DNA of 64,000 nucleotides from Alphaproteobacteria bacterium (GCA_016124635.1 WGNJ01000015.1:124001-188000); one strand, 5' to 3'. Counted from the first letter of the stretch, positions 9,513 through 18,278 are shown. The notes: generated by a model from the letters alone, not told the origin. Numbers and translations: made by a program.

Positions 9513-10493
9513 ATGAAGAAACCGCTCGTCGTCGTCACACGAAAATTACCTGACGTGATTGAGACGCGCATGCGCGAACTTTTCGACGCCAGGTTGAATG
9601 TCGACGACACGCCGATGTCGCGCGAAGCGTTAATCGCTGCCGTGCAGACAGCCGACGTCCTCGTGCCAACTGTTACGGACCGGATCGACGGACGCATCAT
9701 CTCGCGCGCGGGCGACAAATTAAGACTCATTGCCAACTTCGGCGCTGGCGTCGACAACATCGATCTGGACACCGCGCGTGCGCGCGGCATCACCGTGACG
9801 AACACGCCAGGCGTCCTGACGGACGATACAGCCGACATAACGATGGCGTTGATCCTTGCCGTGCCGCGTCGATTGCTTGAAGGCAATCAAGTTATGAACG
9901 CCGGCGAGTTCAAAGGCTGGTCGCCGACTTGGATGCTCGGGCACCGCGTCACCGGCAAGCGCCTTGGTATCATCGGCATGGGGCGTATCGGCCAGGCAGT
10001 CGCACGCAGAGCCAAATCGTTCGGCCTGCAGATCCACTATCACAATCGTAAACCCGTGCCGAAGCCGGTTGAGGACGCCCTGGAGGCAACCTACTGGGAC
10101 AGCCTCGACCAAATGCTGGCGCGCATGGACATCGTTTCGGTCAATTGCCCGCACACGCCTGCAACCTATCATTTGCTCTCGGCGCGGCGTTTGAAGGTCA
10201 TGAAGCCCTCAGCCTACATCGTCAACACGGCGCGCGGCGAAGTGATCGACGAGAACGCGCTTGCCCGTATGATCGAAGCGGGTGAACTCGCGGGGGCCGG
10301 TCTCGATGTCTTCGAGCACGAGCCGGCCGTCAATCCGAAGCTATTGAAGTCGAAGAACGTGATCCTGCTCCCGCATATGGGCTCGGCCACGCTCGAGGGC
10401 CGCGTCGACATGGGCGAGAAGGTCATCATCAACATCAAGACCTTCGCCGACGGACACAAGCCACCGGATCGAGTGCTCCAGGCCATGCTGTGA
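9513..10493 (+). CDS. D-isomer-specific 2-hydroxyacid dehydrogenase (glyoxylate/hydroxypyruvate reductase type)
   Basis: 326 residues from ATG 9513, where similarity to the family begins (MKKPLVVVTRKLP); there is no clear ribosome binding site, so the start is the weaker part of the call. It has the NAD(P) fold loop GMGRIGQAVARR and the catalytic Arg (NTARGEVIDE), Glu (EHEPAVNP) and His (LLPHMGSAT). These enzymes reduce glyoxylate or hydroxypyruvate. Its stop codon overlaps the GTG of rlmI by 4 bases. Confidence 0.9.
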   Translation: MKKPLVVVTRKLPDVIETRMRELFDARLNVDDTPMSREALIAAVQTADVLVPTVTDRIDGRIISRAGDKLRLIANFGAGVDNIDLDTARARGITVTNTPGVLTDDTADITMALILAVPRRLLEGNQVMNAGEFKGWSPTWMLGHRVTGKRLGIIGMGRIGQAVARRAKSFGLQIHYHNRKPVPKPVEDALEATYWDSLDQMLARMDIVSVNCPHTPATYHLLSARRLKVMKPSAYIVNTARGEVIDENALARMIEAGELAGAGLDVFEHEPAVNPKLLKSKNVILLPHMGSATLEGRVDMGEKVIINIKTFADGHKPPDRVLQAML

Positions 10494-11659
10494 AGCTACG
10501 CCTGAAGCCGAAGCAAGGGGCCCGGGCCAGAGCCGGCGCACCTTGGATCTACTCCAACGAAGTAGTGATGGATCAGGCGGCAAAGGCGTTAGCGCCGGGC
10601 TCGATCGTCGAAATTTGGGGCGACGACGGCGTCAATCTCGGCACCGGTTACTTCAATCCGCACAGCCTAATCGCCGTTCGCATCTTACGGCCCCGTGCCA
10701 GCGCGCCAATCGATGAACCGTTCTTCGCGGAGCGCATTACGAGCGCCCTCGCTCTTCGCACCAAACTCTTCGGCAAGCCCCACTACCGGCTGATCCACGG
10801 CGAAGCAGACGGCCTGCCCGGCCTCATCGTCGACCGCTTCGACGACGTTTTCGTCGTGCAGTCCGGCACGGCAGGCATGGATAAGCTAGAGCCGCTCTGG
10901 CTCGGTGCGCTAGCTAGGCAATTCGGTCCTCGGGCAATCGTTGTCAAAAGCGACGCGCCGAGCCGCGCTCACGAAGGCCTGAAGGACGACGTTCGCATCG
11001 CCCACGGAGGTATCGAGGGTGGTGTCTTCGTCGAGGAGAGCGGCGTTCGCTTCGAGATCGATCCAATCGGGGGCCAAAAGACAGGCTGGTTCTTCGACCA
11101 GCGTGACAACCGAGAATTCCTGGTCCGCCTCGCCGGCGGCGCACGCGTTCTCGACGCTTATTCCTATATCGGCGCCTTCGCACTCTCCGCACTGAAGCAC
11201 AATGCCGGCTCCGCACTGCTCGTGGACTCGTCCGAACCCGCGCTGCAGCGCGCGGCGTCCATCGCGAAATCGAACGACATCAAAGGTGCCGATTTCCGCC
11301 GCGCCGACGTGTTCGACGCTCTTGAGCGCCTCGTAACCGAACAAACCTTCGACATTGTCTCCTGCGATCCGCCGCCCTTCGTGCGCTCGAGGAAAGACCT
11401 GGAGACTGGGGCCAAGGCTTACCGGAAGCTCGCACGCCTCTCGGCGCCACTCGTGGCGCCAGGCGGCATCTTGTTCCTGGCCTCCTGCAGCCATGCGATC
11501 TCGGCTGAGCGCTTCCAAGAGGAATGTGCAATCGGCATCAACCGCGCGGGACGCTCAGCACGTGTCGTTCGCATGAGCGGCGCCGCTCCGGACCATCCGG
11601 TACACCCGATGCTTCCTGAAAGCGCCTATCTGAAGGCGCTGACCTACGCGCTCGATTAG
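10490..11659 (+). CDS. rlmI: 23S rRNA (cytosine-C5)-methyltransferase RlmI-type
   Basis: 389 residues starting with GTG that overlaps the previous stop (GTGA). An N-terminal PUA domain ([19 protein letters not shown]) is followed by an EEHEA-like linker and a Rossmann methyltransferase domain with [13 protein letters not shown] and the catalytic CDPPPFVRS. The E. coli homologue modifies C1962 of 23S rRNA. It is convergent with the ABC exporter and overlaps its end by 4 bases. Specificity (RlmI versus a close paralogue) is inferred. Confidence 0.85.
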   Translation: MKLRLKPKQGARARAGAPWIYSNEVVMDQAAKALAPGSIVEIWGDDGVNLGTGYFNPHSLIAVRILRPRASAPIDEPFFAERITSALALRTKLFGKPHYRLIHGEADGLPGLIVDRFDDVFVVQSGTAGMDKLEPLWLGALARQFGPRAIVVKSDAPSRAHEGLKDDVRIAHGGIEGGVFVEESGVRFEIDPIGGQKTGWFFDQRDNREFLVRLAGGARVLDAYSYIGAFALSALKHNAGSALLVDSSEPALQRAASIAKSNDIKGADFRRADVFDALERLVTEQTFDIVSCDPPPFVRSRKDLETGAKAYRKLARLSAPLVAPGGILFLASCSHAISAERFQEECAIGINRAGRSARVVRMSGAAPDHPVHPMLPESAYLKALTYALD

Positions 11660-13522
11660 GCTGCCTGGATGAAGCCGCCGACCTGGCGGCTCCAGAGCTG
11701 CGCGTAAGGTCCGCCGCGCGCCAGAAGTTCGGCATGGCTTCCCTGCTCAACGATGCACCCGTCCTCGAGATAGACGATGCGGTCCATCCCGACGATCGTC
11801 GACAGCCGGTGTGCGATCGCGATCACCGTGCGCCCCTGCATCAGCTCGAACAACGCCTCCTGGATCAGGTGCTCCGACTCGGAGTCCAACGACGACGTCG
11901 CCTCATCGAGCACCAGGACCTTGGCATCTTTCACCAGCGCGCGCGATGGCGACGCGTTGGCGCTCGCCGCCCGACAGCTTGATGCCCTGTTCGCCGACGA
12001 TCGTGTCGTAGCCCGCTTCACGCCCCGTGATGAAGTCGTGCGCGTGTGCATCCCTTGCCGCTGCCACGACGACGGTCTCATCTGCATCCGGCTGCGCGTA
12101 GCGGATGTTGTCGCGCACGGGCCGATGGAAGACGCCCGGCATCTGCTGCACCTCGGCGATCGCTTCGTTGACCGAATCCCAGGTCGTCAGCGCCACATCC
12201 TGTCCGTCGATCAGCACGCGCCCGGTCTGCGGCTCGAACTGCCGCCGCAAGAGTTTCACCAGGGTCGACTTGCCGGCGCCCGACTTGCCGACCAGACCGA
12301 CCTTCTCCCCTGCCTTGATATGCAGATTGAGGTTCTGAAACACCGGATGACCGTCGGCATGCGAGAACGAGATGTTCTCGAACCGGATATCGCCGCGCGT
12401 CACCCGCATCGGCATCGCTTCGGGCTTGTCCTGAATTTCATGGGGCTGGGTCACCAGCTCCAGCGCCTCGGCCAAAGTGCCGAGCTGCTCGAAGAAATCG
12501 AGCATACGGTAGGACAGCTCCTGCACGGAACGCGCGATCATCGTGCCGAGGAAGAACACCATCGTGAACTCGCCGATGCTCATCCGGCCGGCCAGCGTAT
12601 CGCCGATCGCCAGGCCCACGAGACCCATCAACAGCGCCAGCATCGCCGTCGACATGAACAAACGCATGACGATCAGGAACCAGCGCAGCGACTGCGACGC
12701 GTTCATCTCGTCCGCCAGATAGCGCGCGATGAAGCGCCGTTCGAAGGCCGCCCGCGCGAAGGCGCGCACGAGGTCGGCATTGGTAATGGCGTCGATGATG
12801 CGCCCGGTCGAAGTCGAGACCTCGTCGGAGAACGCCTTCGACAGCACGACGCAGCGCCGCGCCAGCCAGGACACGACCGAGAGATAGATTGCCGCCCAAG
12901 CGAACAACAGCGCCGCATAGAACGCATGCTGCAGCGCCAGCAGGATGCCGCCGACGATCAACAGCACGACAATGCGCACCGTATCGAAGGCGAGGATCGA
13001 GAGCAGCGAAACCGAGGCCTGCCCCGCCTGCTTGATCTTCTGCCCGAGCTTGCCGGCGAAGTTTTCTTGAAAATATCGCGGCGAATGTCCGAGGAGGTAC
13101 GAGAACAAGTACTTTTGGGCGAGCGCGCGCATCCGCGGACTCGCATAGATGTCGACCGCCTCCGCGCTGCGCACGATCAGGGCGGGCAGATACCAAACCG
13201 CAGCGAAGAGCGCGACATAACCGGCGACGGGCGCCCAGTCGTGCACGCCGGCCTTCACGGCCTCCGTCAGCGCGTTGATCATCCGCCCGAGCACATAGGA
13301 CGATGTCGCCTCGATCGCCGTCGCCAAGGCGACCAACGCGACGAAGACCGCGACCCGCGCGCGATAGTGCCGCTTAACCAGGAAGCCGACGAACGCGAAC
13401 GGTGTGCTTGGCACGCCGATCGCGGCGTTCACTTCAGGCAGCGCCTCGCTTTCGGGCTCCTGCGTCAGGAGTCCGCCGGCAAAGCGTTCTTTCCGGGCGC
13501 GCCGTGGCGCTTCCGCGTTCAT
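11656..13522 (-). pseudogene. ABC exporter half-transporter, frameshifted in the ATPase domain
   Basis: An MsbA/NdvA-like fused permease-ATPase of about 622 residues if restored. Translation from ATG 13522 gives six membrane helices, then the ATPase with Walker A (VGKSGAGKSTL) and signature ([13 protein letters not shown]). The frame then breaks: the continuation ([20 protein letters not shown]-loop AIAHRLST) lies in another frame ending at 11656. The break is in an alternating CG run near 11936-11944, and two added bases (one GC unit) or one removed base would restore it. As given, the product lacks Walker B and the H-loop and would not hydrolyse ATP. A sequencing or assembly error is possible. 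The transported substrate is unknown. Confidence 0.85.
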
Positions 13523-13616
13523 CAGTCTCAGAGCCTTACGATAGGGGCGCGGAAAATACGCCGATTCTCGGCCCACGCTAGAGGTTTCGATGTGACACAA
13601 CGCGCAAAGATGGCGG

Positions 13617-14450
13617 CTATTGCGCTGCGCAGGCCTCGGATTCTTGATCCGCGTGGACGTCGAGGTCGGTGATAGAGGGTTGCGGTCCGCAGAGGGCACA
13701 GTCCGGATCGGGCCGTACCTTCACCGTCCGGAACGTCCCGCCAAGCCCGTCGTAGAGCATCAGCCGCCCTGCCATCGTTTCGCCGATCTGCAGGATCTCC
13801 TTGAGCGCCTCCAGCGCTTGCAGCGTGCCCATCACCCCTGTGAGCGCACCCAGAATGCCAGCCTCGGTACACGACGGCACGGTCCCCGGTGGTGGTGCTT
13901 CGGGATAAAGGCAGCGATAGCAGGGAAATGTGCGCTTGCCGCGCGGGCGGTCGTGCGCTTTGAAGACCGCGAGCTGCCCGTCGAACTGACCCACGGCGGC
14001 TGATACGAGCGTGCGATTAGCGAGATAACAGGCGTCGTTCACGAGGAAGCGGGTCGCAAAATTGTCGGAGCCGTCGAGCACGACATCGTAGTTCTGCACG
14101 AGCTCGAGCGCGTTCGCCGCTCCGATCCGCGTCGCATGCCGGTTGATGTGCACGTCCGGATTGATCGCCCGCGCGTGATCGGAAGCGCTCTCGACTTTCA
14201 GACGGCCGATGTCGGGCGTCGCATGCGCGATCTGCCGTTGCAGATTGGAGAGCGCGACATGGTCCGCATCGACGATCCCGATCGTCCCAATTCCAGCCGC
14301 CGCGAGGTAGAGCAACGCCGGCGAGCCGAGTCCGCCCGCACCGACAACGAGAACGCGGGCCTCGAGCAGCTTCTTCTGCCCGGCACCGCCCACTTCGCGC
14401 AGGATCAGATGCCGTGCGTACCGTTCGACTTGGTCGTCCGTCAGGGACAT
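13617..14450 (-). CDS. MoeB/ThiF/HesA-family adenylyltransferase
   Basis: 277 residues. E1-like enzymes of this family adenylate the C-terminal glycine of MoaD or ThiS so that sulfur can be loaded for molybdopterin or thiazole synthesis. The nucleotide loop VVGAGGLGSP, the substrate segment SNLQRQI, the zinc cysteine pairs CYRC and CALC, and the cysteine segment SCTEAGILG are present. There is no C-terminal rhodanese domain, so it is not the MoeZ type. No moaD or thiS is nearby, so the choice between MoeB and ThiF cannot be made from context. Confidence 0.88.
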   Translation of the reverse strand: MSLTDDQVERYARHLILREVGGAGQKKLLEARVLVVGAGGLGSPALLYLAAAGIGTIGIVDADHVALSNLQRQIAHATPDIGRLKVESASDHARAINPDVHINRHATRIGAANALELVQNYDVVLDGSDNFATRFLVNDACYLANRTLVSAAVGQFDGQLAVFKAHDRPRGKRTFPCYRCLYPEAPPPGTVPSCTEAGILGALTGVMGTLQALEALKEILQIGETMAGRLMLYDGLGGTFRTVKVRPDPDCALCGPQPSITDLDVHADQESEACAAQ

Positions 14451-14514
14451 GCGGTCATTTTAGGGAAGGCAAGCGATCGGCGCTATCCCAAGGGCCAGCC
14501 ACGGCATGCGGCAC

Positions 14515-15114
14515 TCAACCCAAATCCTTGGCCAGTTCCGCGCGCGATTCCGGACCCAAGACCGCCAAGTGACCGTAGTTTGGATGCGTGAAACCGAGCA
14601 TCACGACCTTCGAGGCATCCTTGAACGCCGCAATCTGAGCCGGCGTCAGATTGAAGCGCAGGAAGTGGACGGACGACGTCTTGCCGTCCTCGGTGGTTCG
14701 CTCGACATCCGTCTCGAAACTCGCCTTGATCTTTTCGCCCGCAACGTCGAGGAACGCGGTCTCTTCGATACTGGTGAGCTGCCGCAAGACGCGATTGCGC
14801 TGCGCCTCGTCATCGATCTCGAACATCACGGTCGCGACCAGTTCGCCCGGGCGCGGGATCAGCGGATTGTACGCGGATAGCTCGTCGGCAATCTGCTCTT
14901 CGCCGCCCTTCTCGATGTAGAGCATCTCGTGCACTTGCAGCCACATCGTATCGAAGTTCTCGAAGTAGAACGTCACATACGGACCGACGCTGATGCGCCG
15001 GAGTTTCTTGGTGGGCAGCAAGGCGCGCCGCCGCTCGCTGCGCTCCTTGGCATACTGCGCCAGGGGAATGATGTCGTTGCGGGTGATCTCGCGGGCTTCG
15101 CGCGGCATGAGCAT
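14515..15114 (-). CDS. DUF3501-family protein
   Basis: 199 residues starting at the ATG that overlaps the stop of the upstream Fe-S oxidoreductase gene (TAATG), so the two are translationally coupled. It starts MLMPREAREITRNDIIPL and contains YVTFYFENFDTMWLQVHEML and FTHPNYGHLAVL, which I recognise as the DUF3501 family. No cofactor motif or membrane segment is visible. DUF3501 genes are often found with rubrerythrin and this type of oxidoreductase; the biochemical role is not known to me. An alternative start is the ATG two codons downstream (15108). Confidence 0.85.
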   Translation of the reverse strand: MLMPREAREITRNDIIPLAQYAKERSERRRALLPTKKLRRISVGPYVTFYFENFDTMWLQVHEMLYIEKGGEEQIADELSAYNPLIPRPGELVATVMFEIDDEAQRNRVLRQLTSIEETAFLDVAGEKIKASFETDVERTTEDGKTSSVHFLRFNLTPAQIAAFKDASKVVMLGFTHPNYGHLAVLGPESRAELAKDLG

Positions 15115-16457
15115 TACTCCACCAATCCGTAGGCTCTGGCCATGAGTTCGACGGGATGCGTCACCGCGGACGGCTTCGAATTGGCGTCGAGCGTGCGCAT
15201 CTCCTGCTTGATGTGTTTCGCGGCGAGCGGGCATTCCGAGACGACGTGCGTATTGCCTTGCGCCAGTGCCGTGCGGCCCGCAGGCTTGCCGACCTTCATC
15301 GCCACATCGAACGTCGGCTTGAGAACTCCGAAGGTACCCCCGTGACCGGAGCAGCGCTCGATCACGTCGATCTTTGTTTCCGGCAGCAGCTTCAACATCT
15401 CGGCCGCCTTCGGACCCATGTTCTGCGCCCGTGCATGACACGCGAGGTGGACCGTGATGCCGCCTTCTATCGGCTTCAGACCCTCCGGCAAGCCGTCCTT
15501 CTTGGCGACGTCGACCACATACTCGTCGATGTCGAACGTCGCTTGCGACAGCCGCTTCACGCCCTCATGGTTCGGCAAGATCAACGGCCATTCGAACTTC
15601 AGCATCAATGCGCAACTCGCCGTCAGCGCGACGATGTCGTAGCCCTCATCGATCAGCGGCAGGAGCGCGGCTGACACTTTTTCTGCCTGCTCTGCAACGC
15701 GCTTGAGATCGGCTTGTTCTAGAAAGGGCATGCCGCAGCAGGCCGGATACGCGACCTTCGTCTCGACCCCCAAATGGTTCAGCACCTTGCGCGCCGCTAT
15801 GCCTATTTGCGGCTGATTGTAATTGGTGAAACACGTCGCGTAGAGCGCGGCCTTTCGTTTGTCGAACGCTGGCGCCGCGTCGTTGACCTGACCCGGCTCG
15901 CGTCTGTCCGACATCACGAAGGTGCGCGCGTTGAACTTTGGCAGATCCGCGCGCTTGTCGATGCCGGCGATCTTTTCGAGCACGAAGCGTGCGGGCCTGT
16001 TGCTCGTTTTGTTGGCCCAATTTGCAAGCGGCGCGACCGGCGCGACCACGCTGCCGTTGCGATCGGTCTGGGCGAGCTGACGTGCCGTGGCGTTGATCTC
16101 TCCTAGTGCTGCCTCGGCGGCGCGGTAGCGCAGCATCAGGTGCGGAAAATCCAGGTTGAACGCATGCGGCGGCACGTACGGGCACTTCGTCATGAAGCAC
16201 ATGTCGCACAGCGTGCAGGCCTCGACGACCGCGGGAAACGCGTCCGAGCTCACCTCGTCGAGCTCGCCTGTCGGCGAATTGTCGACGAGATCGAACAGGC
16301 GCGGAAACGAGTCGCAAAGATTGAAGCAGCGCCGGCAGCCATGACAGATGTCGAACACCCGCCGCATCTCGGCGTCGAGCTTTTCCGGATCCAGGAAGTC
16401 CGGACTCTGCCACTCGAGCGGGTGACGTGTGGGCGCTTCGAGGCTGCCTTCGCGCAT
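15114..16457 (-). CDS. two-[4Fe-4S] oxidoreductase with CCG domains (GlpC/HdrB-like)
   Basis: 447 residues. Two ferredoxin-type [4Fe-4S] motifs are near the N-terminus: Cys 38/41/44/48 and Cys 81/84/87/92 (last one followed by Pro). The C-terminal half carries cysteine-rich CCG repeats, PACCGMP and ERCSGHGG, as in GlpC and heterodisulfide reductase subunit B. This layout fits an electron carrier between a donor and a partner protein. There is no membrane segment or flavin site. It lies 94 bases after rubrerythrin, beyond a hairpin, and is fused by a 1-base overlap to the DUF3501 gene. A role in feeding electrons to rubrerythrin is inference from context. Confidence 0.88.
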   Translation of the reverse strand: MREGSLEAPTRHPLEWQSPDFLDPEKLDAEMRRVFDICHGCRRCFNLCDSFPRLFDLVDNSPTGELDEVSSDAFPAVVEACTLCDMCFMTKCPYVPPHAFNLDFPHLMLRYRAAEAALGEINATARQLAQTDRNGSVVAPVAPLANWANKTSNRPARFVLEKIAGIDKRADLPKFNARTFVMSDRREPGQVNDAAPAFDKRKAALYATCFTNYNQPQIGIAARKVLNHLGVETKVAYPACCGMPFLEQADLKRVAEQAEKVSAALLPLIDEGYDIVALTASCALMLKFEWPLILPNHEGVKRLSQATFDIDEYVVDVAKKDGLPEGLKPIEGGITVHLACHARAQNMGPKAAEMLKLLPETKIDVIERCSGHGGTFGVLKPTFDVAMKVGKPAGRTALAQGNTHVVSECPLAAKHIKQEMRTLDANSKPSAVTHPVELMARAYGLVE

Positions 16458-16492
16458 ATTCGTCCGTATAAGGATGATCTTTAGAAAGGAAG

Positions 16493-16521
16493 GCCCGCAT
16501 CTCGGAGAGTAAGATGCGGGC
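16493..16521 (-). terminator. hairpin with T-rich tail after rubrerythrin
   Basis: Perfect 10-bp arms (16493-16502 and 16512-16521) surround a 9-base loop and are followed on the minus strand by the T-rich stretch CTTCCTTTCT. It fits an intrinsic terminator or attenuator that would let rubrerythrin mRNA exceed that of the oxidoreductase/DUF3501 pair. Confidence 0.65.
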
Positions 16522-16551
16522 TCAGGGGTCGTTCGATAGTCTCGCTAGAAC

Positions 16552-16971
16552 CTAGCCGAGCGTATCGAGCGCCTTTTGGAATCGGCCGGCGTGGCTCTTT
16601 TCGGCTTTCGCAAGCGTCTCGAACCAGTCCGCGATCTCTTCGAAGCCTTCCTCGCGCGCCGTACGCGCCATGCCCGGATACATGTCGGTGTATTCGTGCG
16701 TCTCGCCGGCGATCGCAGCCTTCAGATTGTCGGCAGTCTGACCGATCTTGAGGCCTGTCGCCGGATCGCCCACGGTTTCCATGAATTCGAGATGGCCGTG
16801 CGCATGGCCCGTCTCACCTTCCGCCGTCGAGCGGAACACGGCGGCGACGTCGTTGTAGCCCTCGACGTCTGCCTTCTGGGCGAAGTAGAGATAACGCCGG
16901 TTCGCCTGGCTTTCGCCGGCGAAGGCCGCTTTCAAATTGTCGTGCGTTTTTGTCTTTGCCAAAGCTTTCAT
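16552..16971 (-). CDS. rubrerythrin-like diiron protein (no rubredoxin domain)
   Basis: 139 residues, the ferritin-like diiron half of rubrerythrin only. Likely iron ligands are Glu20, Glu53 and His56 (EGETGHAH), Glu90 and Glu93 (AGETHEY), and Glu124 with His127 (AEKSH). Rubrerythrins reduce hydrogen peroxide to water. Without its own rubredoxin domain this protein needs an external electron donor, and the Fe-S oxidoreductase gene downstream is a good candidate. The gene has its own promoter (17015-17042) with an Irr-type box just upstream, so it is probably controlled by iron/haem status through the adjacent irr. Confidence 0.92.
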   Translation of the reverse strand: MKALAKTKTHDNLKAAFAGESQANRRYLYFAQKADVEGYNDVAAVFRSTAEGETGHAHGHLEFMETVGDPATGLKIGQTADNLKAAIAGETHEYTDMYPGMARTAREEGFEEIADWFETLAKAEKSHAGRFQKALDTLG

Positions 16972-17014
16972 ACGTGCCTTCCTCGTCCGCTCTATGGACC
17001 GTCAATCAGTCATG

Positions 17015-17042
17015 ACAATAGGGCCGCAGGCGCGCCTGTCAA
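17015..17042 (-). promoter_or_regulatory. promoter of the rubrerythrin gene
   Basis: On the minus strand a perfect -35 TTGACA (17037-17042) and a -10 TATTGT (17015-17020) are 16 bases apart, about 45 bases before the rubrerythrin ATG. The ICE-like palindrome ends 4 bases upstream of the -35 hexamer. Confidence 0.65.
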
Positions 17043-17046
17043 TACC

Positions 17047-17061
17047 TTAGAATGATTCTAA
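17047..17061. promoter_or_regulatory. ICE-like Irr-binding box
   Basis: TTAGAATGATTCTAA is a perfect 6-3-6 palindrome (arms TTAGAA and TTCTAA). It closely matches the iron control element bound by Irr in Rhizobiales. It lies between the irr stop codon and the rubrerythrin promoter, right at the -35, so Irr could act there as repressor or activator. The direction of control cannot be read from sequence. Confidence 0.8.
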
Positions 17062-17071
17062 ACTGAGAAAA

Positions 17072-17503
17072 TTAGCGGGACTTGATCCGCACGATAACGT
17101 CGACCCGTTCGACCTCGGAACCGGCAGGCGGCGTGGGCAGCCCCAGCACCTCGACCTTCTCGCCAGGTATGTCGATCAACCGTTGTTCTGCGTCGACGTA
17201 GAAATGGTGATGATCGCCCGTATTCGTGTCGAAATAGGCCTTGTCGCCGCCGACAGTGACCTGACGCAACATACCGGCCCCAGTGAACTGATGGAGCGTG
17301 TTGTAGACCGTCGCCAACGACAGTTCGATGCCGGCGGCCTGCGCCTCGCAGTGCAAGGCTTCCGCAGTGACGTGCCGGTCGCCCTGCCCGAACAACAGGC
17401 TGCTCAGCGCCAGGCGCTGCCGTGTCGGCCGCAGCCCAGCCTTGCGCAACCGTGACGCCATCTCACTTTTGAGAACTTGGGATTTCGCTGAAACCGAACG
17501 CAT
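17072..17503 (-). CDS. irr: iron response regulator Irr (Fur superfamily)
   Basis: 143 residues: winged helix (RKAGLRPTRQRLAL, LSLATVYNTLHQF) and the diagnostic Irr triple histidine GDHHHFYVD (His98-100), part of the haem/metal site. Irr controls haem synthesis and iron genes in Hyphomicrobiales and is degraded or inactivated by haem. The N-terminal haem regulatory motif (Cys-Pro) known from Bradyrhizobium Irr is absent; the only cysteine is in LHCEAQ. It is divergent from fabA-fabB-fabI, a classic Rhizobiales arrangement. An internal start at Met15 is possible. Confidence 0.94.
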   Translation of the reverse strand: MRSVSAKSQVLKSEMASRLRKAGLRPTRQRLALSSLLFGQGDRHVTAEALHCEAQAAGIELSLATVYNTLHQFTGAGMLRQVTVGGDKAYFDTNTGDHHHFYVDAEQRLIDIPGEKVEVLGLPTPPAGSEVERVDVIVRIKSR

Positions 17504-17527
17504 CGAAATTCGCCGTTGGCACTCGTA

Positions 17528-17569
17528 CCTTGAGGGTGTCAGACCCGCATGCTACCTGTGGGCTCAAGG
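17528..17569. repeat. inverted repeat in the irr-fabA promoter gap
   Basis: CCTTGAG (17528-17534) and CTCAAGG (17563-17569) are perfect inverted arms 28 bases apart. They lie 25-66 bases upstream of the irr start. They could be a regulatory site or chance; the region has no other gene. Confidence 0.35.
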
Positions 17570-17638
17570 CAAACTTTAGACCAATCGCCCTAACACGCGC
17601 TCTTTTGAATAACTCAAAACTGCGCGAAAGGGAAATCG

Positions 17639-17652
17639 GAGGGTTAACCCTC
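17639..17652. promoter_or_regulatory. perfect 14-bp palindrome upstream of fabA
   Basis: GAGGGTTAACCCTC is a perfect palindrome that ends 58 bases before the preferred fabA start at 17711. Its position suits an operator for the fabA-fabB-fabI operon. I cannot assign it to a known regulator. Confidence 0.5.
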
Positions 17653-17710
17653 AATGTCAAGCGCCCCCGTGGCCGCCGCAAGCGATGGCTCGGCAAACGT
17701 TCAAGGTCTC

Positions 17711-18232
17711 ATGACACGGCTCACATCCTTCGATCTCCAATCCCTGCTCGAATGCGCCCACGGGCGGCTGTTCGGGCCCGGCAATCCGCAACTCCCGCTG
17801 CCCCCGATGCTGATGTTCGACCGCATCAAGCACATTTCGGCGGAGGGTGGGGCTCACGGCAAAGGGCTGATCGAGGCTGAGTTCGACATCAAGCCGGATC
17901 TCTGGTTCTTCAAATGTCATTTCGAGGGTGACCCTGTGATGCCGGGCTGCCTCGGCCTTGACGCGATGTGGCAAATGGTCGGCTTCTTCCTAGGCTGGAT
18001 GGGCGGAAAGGGACGCGGACGCGCGGCCGGTGTCGGCGAAGTCAAGTTCAGCGACATGGTCAAGCCCGACGCACGCCTCGTCACCTATGTCATCGACCTG
18101 AAGCGCATCATCATGCGCAAGTTGGTTTTAGGCATTGCCGACGGCGTCATGAAGATTGATGGCAGGATCGCATACGAAGCGAAGGATCTGCGCGTCCTTC
18201 TTGCGCCGGACGCGCCTGCCGCGGCGACGTGA
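17711..18232 (+). CDS. fabA: 3-hydroxydecanoyl-ACP dehydratase/isomerase
   Basis: 173 residues. FabA dehydrates 3-hydroxydecanoyl-ACP and isomerises the product to cis-3-decenoyl-ACP, the branch point to unsaturated fatty acids. With the ATG at 17711 the active-site residues fall at His70 (KCHFEGDP) and Asp84 (GLDAMWQ), the same numbers as in E. coli FabA, and the length matches the family. An upstream ATG at 17654 would add 19 unmatched residues, so it is less likely. AAGG lies 4 bases before the chosen start. It heads the fabA-fabB-fabI operon. Confidence 0.95.
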   Translation: MTRLTSFDLQSLLECAHGRLFGPGNPQLPLPPMLMFDRIKHISAEGGAHGKGLIEAEFDIKPDLWFFKCHFEGDPVMPGCLGLDAMWQMVGFFLGWMGGKGRGRAAGVGEVKFSDMVKPDARLVTYVIDLKRIIMRKLVLGIADGVMKIDGRIAYEAKDLRVLLAPDAPAAAT

Positions 18233-18278
18233 GCAAGCGCGTAGAACGTTCGCAGATTTTGGATAGAGGAACCTGACC

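Noticed and set aside
11930..11950. Programmed frameshift in the ABC exporter
   Set aside because: There is no slippery heptamer or downstream stimulatory structure; an alternating CG run fits indel or error better.
11777..13672. A 631-codon open frame on the plus strand opposite the ABC exporter
   Set aside because: It is a GC-rich shadow of the exporter; the protein is rich in Arg/His/Asp without domain motifs, and the opposite strand has clear ABC motifs.
17639..17652. CtrA site in the fabA palindrome
   Set aside because: It has one TTAA core but not the second half-site at the CtrA spacing.
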